Shown: one piece after another, positions 22,371 to 31,524 of the stretch | Layout: each line of letters opens with the position of its first letter | How positions within the stretch are numbered: position 1 is the first letter of the stretch | Assembly (NCBI GenBank): GCA_035771175.1 | Contig: CM069589.1 | Span: 28,290,201-28,354,200 of the forward strand | Direction of reading: 5' to 3' | Length of the DNA: 64,000 nucleotides | From: Paratinospora sagittata | Taxonomy: Eukaryota > Streptophyta > Magnoliopsida > Ranunculales > Menispermaceae | Notes under the pieces: generated by a model | Database searches by the model: none | Told to the model about the DNA's origin: nothing | The model's input: only the letters and a program-made list of their open reading frames with translations | Program-made: the position numbers and the translations under genes

Positions 22371-22915
22371 GGCACTAATGTTTTAGCGGCGCTCTCCTGG
22401 ACTTGATGAGTCAGGACGCTGATAAAATGTTAAGACGCTTAAGGTTGAATTGATCTGATTAATAAGGATGCTTACTTGTTAGTAGTGACCTTTATCTTAT
22501 CAACCTTTGAGAGTGTCAGGACATTGATTTAGCTTCAGCTCGCTGAAAGATTTTTTTTTATCTTTAAGTGATTTCTATCTTTAAGGACGTTGATAAGTTA
22601 TAAGTTGAATTAATTATCAGGACGCTAGTTGTGTAGGAGCGCCCTCATCTTTAGAATCAACTTAAGTAACTTTCAGGACACTCACCGTCCATCAGCGCGC
22701 TTAAACATTGTTTTAAAACTGCTTTTAATAGTTCGGGACGCTTACTCTTGGGTAGCGCCTTCATATGTTTTGCGTTTTAAAACAAAGTAAGACGCTTACT
22801 GAGAAGTAGCACCCTCATGCTTTAAATCGTTTAATTGTCAAAGCAAGTCACTTATTAGCGCCCTCACTTCATTGTTCAGTAGGACGTTGATATTCTATGA
22901 GCCCTCTCAAATGAA
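22371..22915 (+). repeat. AGGACGCT / AGCGCCCTC motif array, U3 of LTR A
   Basis: Roughly 15 motif copies in 545 bp. Typical pairs are gggacgcttactcttgggtag and the following cgcctt, forming spaced imperfect inverted repeats (CGCTTAC against GTAGCG). Located 300-850 bp upstream of the TATA box. Confidence 0.8.
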
Positions 22916-23208
22916 CAAAACGACAAAATTATATTTTTACTGTTCTGACATGTACATATTTTTCGCCACCTTTTCTGAATAACTTTTCGTACAAAATCAA
23001 TTTTCTGTATTTGTAAGAGATATTCTCTGATTCACGAACCGCGTCTTCTACAACTTTCCTTATTCGTGTATCTTGAGAAAAATAGAATATTCATGAATTG
23101 TGCAGTTGCCACTATCTTGATATATTGTAGTTGTTGTGAGTAAACGTTCATATTTGAAATTCAAATTCAAATGAACAACAGCTTCATCTCTACAAATCTA
23201 TAAATACA

Positions 23209-23216
23209 GACACTTA
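23209..23216 (+). promoter_or_regulatory. TATA box of LTR A
   Basis: TATAAATA in context aaatctataaatacagacac, matching LTR F. It is the best candidate core promoter of element A. Confidence 0.65.
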
Positions 23217-23590
23217 ACAATTTGTTAAGTACTGAAAATTCTCTAAGCTAAAACACTTTTTGAAAGTTGGTCGAATTTTCATCTGGTCAAGAAAACGTTT
23301 AAGTCGATCTGTTTTCACAGTAGTTTTCATTCAGACTTTACCTACTCAAAAGGTTTTCATATTGAGCTAACATTTTATCTTTATTTGAAAATCTATTTGA
23401 AGCTTTGAACTGTTTTCACTCAAATCGTTCAACACTGTTTTAACTTATATTATTCTTGCTGAAAGAGTAATTTGAGAGATAGTTCATAGGATACAGTTGT
23501 ATTCAATTTCATATTCTATGTATTGTATCAAGGTTGTAACAATAGTTAGATAAACTACTGAGTTGATATTTTATGTTCAACAAAGTATGG

Positions 23591-23757
23591 TCTTCTCACA
23601 CCCGTAAGTTGAGAAACGACAATTCTCGCACCCATAAGTTGAGATAGGTTGGTCTCACGCCTGTAAGCTGAGCAGTGTAATGATTGTTCTCACACCCGCA
23701 AGTTGAGAAAAGGTGGAACGGTTTGATTCTCACCCATAAAAGAATCCCTTAGTGACA
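23591..23757 (+). repeat. Tandem hairpin array in LTR A
   Basis: Five consecutive hairpins: TTCTCA/TGAGAA near 23593-23615, a weaker TCTC/GAGA unit near 23633-23644, CTCA/TGAG near 23653-23671, TTCTCA/TGAGAA near 23687-23708, and GATTCT/AGAATC near 23725-23746. Loops contain CACCCGTAAGT or close variants (CACCCATAA). Confidence 0.8.
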
Positions 23758-23765
23758 AGGTTAAA

Positions 23766-23820
23766 ATCCTAACTGAGGAGGTTAGGTAGTGGATGTAGGC
23801 AAGTAGCCGAACCACTATAA
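23766..23820 (+). other. Conserved two-stem block of LTR A
   Basis: CCTAAC-tgagga-GGTTAGG, then TAGTGG-atgta-GGC-aagta-GCC-gaa-CCACTA, an outer 6-bp stem enclosing a small inner stem. The same block is recognisable in every SIRE-type LTR of the window that keeps its 3' end. Confidence 0.8.
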
Positions 23821-23934
23821 ATTGACTGTGCATATTTGTTTATTTTCTGCACTGTATCTTTGCCATTGTTATTATTTTCTAAATCGTCTAAGTGTCCAAT
23901 TCACCCCCTTCTTGGACATATCTGGACCAACAAT

Positions 23935-23947
23935 TGGTATCAGAGCA
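23935..23947 (+). other. Primer-binding site of element A
   Basis: TGGTATCAGAGCA, the canonical initiator Met-tRNA site, starts 2 nt after the LTR end. Confidence 0.9.
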
Positions 23948-23987
23948 GTGTTGCTCTTCAAAGAACTTCACAATTTCTTTGATATCA

Positions 23988-24136
23988 ATGGCAATGAACA
24001 GAAGGAACGTCATAGAAGTAGGTCAGCCTTTAGACAAACCACCTCTGTTCAATAAAGACTGGTTTGAAGATTGGATGATAAGGATGAAATCCTTTTTACG
24101 ATCTATGGATATCAGTCTATGCGAAATGGTTGTAAA
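23988..24136 (+). pseudogene. Gag of element A, N-terminal part
   Basis: Starts at ATG 23988 (MAMNRRNVIEVGQPL). It shows the SIRE-type Gag opening: KPPLFNKDWFEDWMIRMKSFL, then SMDISLCEMVVN. This matches the family pattern of a PPLF-x-G-x-x-Y-x-x-W segment followed by R-M-x-x-F-L. The frame is cut at 24136 by insertion of LTR B; the duplicated target gtaaa is at 24132-24136 and 39503-39507. The reading resumes at 39508. Confidence 0.85.
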
Positions 24137-24674
24137 TGTTGGCTCAGTTATGTCCAAGAGGGGGATGAATTGGACACTTAGACAATTTAAAATTAATTAC
24201 AATGGCAAGATTAAAGTGCAGAAAAATAAGCAAGTATGCACAGTCGATTTATAGTGGTTCGGCTGCTTGCCTACGTCCACTACCTAACCTCCTCAGTTAG
24301 GATTTTAACCTTATCACTATAGACCTTCTTATAGGTGAAGATCAAAATGTTACCCCTTTTCTCAACTTGCGGGTATAAGACAACCGTTACACTGCTCAGC
24401 TTCAAGGCGTGAGACCAACCTATCTCAACTTACGGGTGAGAGAACTACCATTTCTTTGTTGACAGAAGAATATCAACTCAGTAGTTTATGTAACTACTGT
24501 TACAACCTTGATACAGTATATAGGATACGAAATTGAGTACAACTGTATCCTATGAACTATCTCTCAAATTACTCTTTCAGCAAGAATGATATAAGTTAAA
24601 ACAGTGTTGAACGATTAGAGTGAAAACAGTTCAAAACTTCAAATAGATTTTTAGATAAAGATAAAATGTTAGCT

Positions 24675-27469
24675 TGATAGTTCCATATTTAGATAGGTTT
24701 TAAAGTATGTTTTAGGTGTGTTTTAGGACATTTTATACATTAGTTTAGTGTGTTTATGCTAGTTTTGATGCCTTTGATAGTTTAGGAATTAGTTGGCTTT
24801 TAAGCATTATTTTAGTTTGTTAATTTATATGTTGGATCAATTTACGTTTTTAGTGTGTTAATTACATGTTTTAATTTGTTTTGTAGGTATTTAGATGTGT
24901 GTAAGTGAGCATAAATGATGGACACAACATATGAGAAGCCTAAATGATGTTTCTTGAAGAACCTAAGTGAAGAAGTAGAAGAAAATTTGGCTAAGTCCAC
25001 TAAATCATGCAGCAGTGTGGGTTCTGGGCGTCGGCTGCGCTGGAACAATATTAACGGAGCGCCGCGGCTCTGGAAATCTTATCAGAGTGCCGCGGGCTTA
25101 GTTGCAGATTTAGCAACTCGGAATTCAGAGGACTTTCTAATTATGAGTTGGATGACGAAAAAGGGCTTATTATATATCACGCTGAAGGGTTTTTCGAGAG
25201 GAACACATTGGAATATAAAGAAGAGAACGAAGATTTAACGATTGGAAGAAAAGTGGTGAAGAAGATTCGTATTGAAGATTGTTAAAAATCTCTACACCAA
25301 TTCTAGTTTGTTTTCCTTTGTTCCAATTCATGTTTGAAAAATTAGTTATTATTTTTTTGTCTTTAGTTATGAACTAAACCTCTTTCCAGAGGTGTAGATT
25401 GATCCAAACTCGAGACTATGTCTTACCTTTTTTTTATTTGATTATTATTAATGAATTATTTTAGTTTATTTATACTTTTCTAAGTGTAATGCCTTTGATC
25501 CTCTGATCACGGATTGACTGATCCTAGATTCGAGGTAGATGCTCCAAAAGAGGGTACCTTGAGTTGGAATCTGGAAAGTATAACCTAGGCTATCGTGAGA
25601 CTCAAAAGGAGATCGAGAACCTTTGAAGTCGTTAGGTGGAAATCAAAGATCTTAATGAATTACCGTTGTATTTGGTTTTCATCGAAAGAGTTAAATCAAT
25701 ACAACGATAATATGTTCTAGTTCTGCTTCAAAAGAGAGAATTAGAAACGTTAGGATTTTTGACTTATAAGCTATGGAACTGATTTAATAATATATATATA
25801 TATATATATATATAAATACATAGCTGAGAGTGAGGTGACATCGAACCTCTAGTATATTCTCTATTGATTTCTTATCTGGTTTACATTCCGTTATTTGTAA
25901 TAGTTAATTAGTCTAATTTCTGTTTTAATCTCTCAATTACACCATTTCGACAGTCTAGATAAAATTAGGGTTAAAACGTGATAGCTAGTATAATTAATAT
26001 CCCTGAGGCCGATATCCTATTTTTCATCGGATTATATTACAACATGGCAACTGTACACTTGCGGTAGTTGCATATTTAGATAGGTTTTAGTGTATGTTTT
26101 AGGTGTGTTTTAGGACATTTTATACATTAGTTTAGTGTGTTTATTCTAGTTTTGATGCATTTGATAGTTTAGGAATTAGTTGGCTTTTAAGCATTATTTC
26201 GGTTTGTTAATTTATATGTTGGATCAATTTACGTTTTTAGTGTGTTAATTACTTGTTTTAATTTGTTTTGTAGGTATTTAGAAGTGTGAAAGTGAGCATG
26301 AATGATGGACACAACATATGACAAGCCTAGATGATGTTTCTTGAAGAACCTAAATGAAGAAGTAGAAGAAAATTTGGCTAAGTCCACAAAATCATGCAGT
26401 AGTGTAGGTTCTGGGCGTCGTGGCGCAACTCGCTGCGCTGGAACAATATTAACAGAGTGTCGCAGCTCTGGAAATCTTATCGAAGCGCCGCGGGCTTAGT
26501 TGTGGATTTAGCAACTCGAAATTCGGAGGACTTTCTAATTATGAGTTGGACGGCGAAAAAAGGGCTTATTATATATCACACTGAAGGGTTTTTCGAGAGG
26601 GACACATTGGAATATAGAGAAGAGAACAAAGGTTTGACGGTTGGAAGAAAAGTGGTGAAGAAGATTTGTATTGAAGATTGTTAAAAATCTCTACACCAAT
26701 TCTAGTTTGTTTTCCTTTGTTCCAATTCATGTTTGAACGATTAGTTATTATTTTTTTGTCTTTAGTTATGAACTAAACCTCTTTTCTGGAGGTGTAGATT
26801 GATCCAAACTCGAGACTATGTCTTAGCTTGTTTTTTATTTGATTATTATTAATGAAATTTTTTAGTTTATTTATACTTTTCTAAGTATAATGCCTTTGAT
26901 CCCCTGATCACGGATTGACTGATCCTAGATTCGAGGTAGATGTTTCAAAACAGGGTACCTTGAGTTGGAATATGAAGAGTGTAACCTAGGCTATCGTGAG
27001 ACTCAAAAGGAGATCGAGAACCTTTGAAGTCGTTAAGTGGAAATCATAGATCTTAATGAATTACCATTGTGTTTGGTTTTCATCAAAAGAGTTAAATCAA
27101 TACAACGATAATATGCTCTAGTTCTGCTTCAAAAGAGAGAATTAGAAACGTTTGGATTTCCGACTTATAAGCTAAGGAACTGATTTAATAATAATAATAT
27201 ATATATAAAGACAGTTGAGAGTGAGGTGACATCGAACCTCTAGTATATTCTCTATTTATTTCTTATCTGGTTTACATTGTGTTATTAGTAATAGTTAATT
27301 AGTTTAATTGTTGTTTTAATCTCTCAATCACTCGATTTCGACTGTCTAGATAAAATTAGGGTTAAAACGTGATAGCTAGTATAATAAATATCCCTGAGGA
27401 CAATATCTGATTTCTCATCGGAGCATATTATAACTTGGCAACCGTACACTTGCGGTTTTGCACGCAACA
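24675..27469 (+). mobile_element. Two-LTR fusion P (gypsy, Athila-like LTRs)
   Basis: TSD TAGCT (24670-24674, 27470-27474) encloses two direct repeats of about 1.4 kb joined head to tail at about 26064, with no internal region. The unit starts TGATAGTTCCATATTTAG and ends GCACGCAACA. At the junction the first copy lacks its last 14 or so bases and the second its first few. Each copy has a GC-rich segment (25026-25095, 26410-26490) and four clipped CTCGAGAG-like boxes, like other Athila-type LTRs here. Short frames at 24954-25238 and 26457-26684 are the same region in both copies and have no known domain. A (TA)n microsatellite lies near 25790-25813. Confidence 0.85.
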
Positions 27470-28475
27470 TAGCTCAGTATGGAAATCTTTTGAATACGTA
27501 AAGTCTCAAAGAAAACTACTGTGAAAACAGATCGACTTAAACGTTTTCTTGACCAGATGAAAATTCGATTAACTTGCAAAAAAGTGTTTTAGCTTAGAGA
27601 ATTTTCGGTGCTTAACAAATTCTTAAGTGTCTATATTTATAGACTTGTAAAGACGAAGTTATTGTTCATTTGAATTTGAATTTCAAATATGAACGTTTAC
27701 TCGCAACAACTAGAATATACCACGAAAATGGCAACTGCACAATTCATGAATATTATGTTTTTCTCCAAATACACGAATAAGGAATGTTTTAGAAAACGTG
27801 GTTCGTGATTCAGAGAATATCTCTTACAAATACAGAAAATTGATTTTGTATGAAAAGTTGTTCTGAAAAGGTGGCTAAAAATACGTTCACGTCAGAACAG
27901 TATAAATATCATTTATGTCATTTTGTTCCTTTGAGGGCACTCATAGAACATCAGCATCCTACTGAACAATGAAGTGAGGGTGCTACTAAGTAGTAAGCGT
28001 CCTGACTTGATTTAACAATTCCCTGTGGACACGATAACCTGACTCACAAGCAGTAAGCATCCTGCTTTGTTTTAAAACGCAAAACATATGAGGGCGCTAC
28101 TCAAGAGTAAGCGTCCTGACTTATTAAAAGCAGTTTTAAAACAATGTTTAAGCGCGCTGACTGACGGTGAACGTCCTGAAAGTTATTTAAGTTGATTCTA
28201 AAGATGGGGGCGCTCCTACACAAGTAGCGTCTTGATAATTCATTCAACTTATAACTTATCAGCGTCCTTAAAGATAGAAATCACTTAAAGATAAAAAGAT
28301 ATTTCAGCGAGCTGAAACTAAGTCAGCGTCCTGACATTCTCAAAGGTTGATAAAAGAAAGGTCACTACTAACGAGTAAGCGTCATTATTAAATAGTTCAA
28401 CTCAACCTTGAGCATCCTAACATTTTATCAGCGTCCTAACTCATCAACTCCAAAAGGGCATTGTTAAAACATTAG

Positions 28476-31321
28476 TGTGACGCCCCGAAAATGATTTCAT
28501 CTAGCCCATAACCCAATTGCATTTTGCCGAAACTCTATGTGTTTCCTTGATATGTTTGGTGTTTGTTTGATGGTTGTTTAATGTTTGTATATTTGATGCT
28601 TGATAATGTATATAAATATGTGCATTATAAATTGTATATGGGTCATGTTAAATTAAAGTATAATGCATATGTTATTATTTATGCATGGGCCCATTAAACC
28701 ATGAATTGATATGAGTTATGATTGATTGAATAAAAGGATAAATGAGAATAAAAAATTTGGTGTATTAGATGGATTGAACATTTAAATACATGGAAGCATG
28801 AGATTGGTTAAAGTACATGTGGTTGGTATGGGTAGTATGAGACCATCACATGTCAAGTTGGTGCATGAGAATGGACAAGTGTCCCATGCCCCATTTCTCT
28901 TCTCCAATACATGTCAAGTTGGTGCATGAAAATGAAGAAGTGTCCCATGCCCCATTTATCCTCTCCAACACATGTCAAGGTTGGTGCATGAGAGTGGACA
29001 AGTGTCCCATGCCCTACTTCTCTTCCCCAAGGAAGCCCTAGAGGGTGAGATGAGTAGAGAGGAAGGAAAAAAGAAGAGAAAGGAAAGAAGAAGAGAAAGA
29101 AAGAGGGAGTTGCTTTGAGGAAAATCTCAACAACGTTTTCATCAAAGAACTAGATCTTGGGGATATATGGTCAGATTGAGCTCAAACTTTGTCAGCAAGT
29201 TCGTAGCTTATGGATATTCATTCTGGTTGGTGGAGATCTTGATTGGAGTTTTCGTCTAAGAGATACAACCTCTCAAACAAAGCTGGTCGGAAAGTCTGGA
29301 TTTCTCCCGCAGTTTAGATCAAACTAATAGATCTTCTAAATCTACCGTTGGATGGATATGATATTTGAAAATATGGCTTAAAACTGATCGTTCTGAATTA
29401 TGATCAGTGGAGATGTTTATTGGTTAAGGATCTTGTGTGATATAGTCATCTAAGGTCGAGTATTTGCAGCAGGAAAAGAGAAATTGTCTGATTAGAGACT
29501 TGTTCATCAAAGAGTCGTATCGTTTTGGTCCACTGTTGGATTGAGCTGATTTTTGGACAGAAGGTTTGTTTCTTAACATACCTAAATTAGTACGGTTGAT
29601 TTTGTGATTAAATATTTCTTTTGGTATATTTATACATCTGAACAGAATATCAAATGAAGAATTGGTAGGGTTGCTTGTATTAGACCTAAATTTAGAATAT
29701 GAACTTAGACCTTTCCAAATAACTTGCATGTTAACTATGTTGACCTAGTTGCCATTGTTGATGAACCCATGATGCAAAATCAGTGATATACATGGCTGAA
29801 CATGGTGACCTAGTGTAAATAGGCAATATGACCTAAGCATGGAAAATTTCATATTTTAGGGCTTTTGATGCTTTTGGCCTAGAATCATTGAATTGATACA
29901 ATTTATGTCTAATTAAGCATGATTAGGGTTGATTATGCTATTGATTGGGTGGTTGTGACCATATCATGGGTTAGGCCTACTTGTGATCAAGTGACCCAAT
30001 TTGGGCATGTTTATACCTAAGGAATTGAAAATTTGTATTTTTAGTAATTGAATGGTTTATGAATGAGAACTATGCATTAGAGGCCTAAGTCATGTGATTT
30101 GAGTTGAATGATGGGATTAGATGGGATTTAGGCCTATTGTCTATATATGGGCTGATTTAGGGTTGATGTGTAATGTCTGTGTGATTGAGTATAGAAATTG
30201 ATGTATGGTTGGATATTGATGAATGTTTCAGGATCTTGATTGGGTTGATTCGGTTTGGTGGCCCTGTGTGGTTAGATACTCTCGCGAGGCTTGGTTGTGA
30301 GTAGACTTCATTTATGATTATATCTTTTATGTCATCATATCACTTATATATATTGTATGTTGAAAGCATGAATGTGTCCTAATGTTTTGAATGACGCATT
30401 GATTTGAGAAAACCTTGTGACCTTGGTTGGGCCCATCTATCTGGCTAATAGGGGGACTTAACCTTGTCATAGGAGGGTTTTAAAAAGGAAATATTTGGGG
30501 ATGAGAACGGTACGGTGAAATAAATGTGCACTAGTAACCCCAAATTAACATGATTGGGGATGAGAACGGTACGGTGAAATAGACGTGCACTAGTAACCCC
30601 GATGCATGTGGAATGTGGATCCAAATTGATAAGCTTTTACTTGCATCGAACTTATTATAAATGCTTGATATCTATATGTTATGAGCTTTTCATCATGCTA
30701 CACATTGACATGCATACATGATATTTATTGATGAGTATGGATAGCATATTTGAACTCTATTCACTGGGCACCGTTGGCTCCCCTCATTTTCCTCTTTCAG
30801 GTCCTTTTGTCCCGAATAAGGGCAAAAGAGTAGTTATATCTTGAGGGCCTTGCCGGGGAGAGAATCCAGGGCCTCGATGTAAGTTGAGAGGCATTTTGAT
30901 TGAACTATTTTTTCAATTATGATGTATTATATTTTGGACTATGCAATTATAACACTTACTACATTGTAGTATGGGTGAGTTGGGACTTGTTAGATAGACC
31001 ATGTTGACATATGATGATTTTTTTGTACCCATAGTTTTGGACTTTATGTGTATGTTAATCTTGATGGACTGTAGGGATTATGGTATGATTTTATTTATGG
31101 TTCATTTTTATGGAGTATCTCTCGTCTTGGATGATTAATACGGTTGGTAGTTTTTTAGTACCTGTTTATATTATGTTGTTGTTTGGGATATGGCTCGTAG
31201 GGTTTTAACCCCCTCACGAGGGTTGAGGACTGGTTTGAGATGCCTACGCCGAGCGTCCCGCCCCGGCATTCCGCACACCATTCCTAGCGTGGTTGGTTAT
31301 CCGGGGTGTGGGGTCACCACA
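28476..31321 (+). mobile_element. 5' LTR of Q
   Basis: Starts TGTGACGCCCCGAAAAT and ends GGGGTCACCACA. It has three tandem units of about 61 bp (28847-29031, catgtcaagttggtgcatga...) and two copies of a unit of about 60 bp (30495-30601, gggatgagaacggtacggtg). A TATATATA near 30345 is a possible promoter. A/G-rich stretch at 29060-29110. The frame at 28850-29041 is just the 61-bp repeat, and that at 29424-29729 (minus) has no known domain. Confidence 0.93.
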
Positions 31322-31323
31322 GT

Positions 31324-31335
31324 TGGTATCAGAGA
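31324..31335 (+). other. Primer-binding site of Q
   Basis: TGGTATCAGAGA, an initiator Met-tRNA-type site, starts 2 nt after the LTR. The segment 31336-31524 between it and the first ATG is an untranslated leader with nothing else visible. Confidence 0.85.
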
Positions 31336-31524
31336 CCTGTTTTACTAGGTTTGATCTATGTATTGGACTTAGATGACTTTGACCTAGGAATTGGGTGAGA
31401 GCTTTAGGTGGTTAAAAAGCTTAAAAGAACTAACTTAAAAGCCTTACTATCATATTTTATGTGTGTATTATATGATATGGGTAGTTATGAGGCTTTGTTA
31501 ATAATTTAAATCCTCTAATGTGTG

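Larger units (their letters stand above)
22066..23932 (+). mobile_element. 5' LTR of SIRE-type element A
   Basis: Begins TGTTATCTCAATG and ends CTGGACCAACA directly before a Met-tRNA primer site. The left flank atcta is the candidate TSD; the partner lies outside the window. The LTR holds the AGGACGCT/AGCGCCCTC array (22371-22915), TATAAATA (23209), a hairpin array and a two-stem block. It is inserted in the G-family LTR. Confidence 0.9.

Noticed and set aside
22066..24674. A foldback transposon or MITE with 500-bp inverted ends
   Set aside because: The arms are two LTRs of one family. One is followed by a primer site and gag, the other has its own TSD (GTAAA), so two separate LTR insertions explain it.
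24954..26684. A conserved duplicated gene in P (similar frames at 24954 and 26457)
   Set aside because: The frames are the same GC-rich part of the two LTR copies, with different length and start in each and no known domain.
28850..29041. Small repetitive protein (three similar 20-residue units)
   Set aside because: It is a translation of the 61-bp LTR repeat, found again at 36676 and, in reverse, at 58887.
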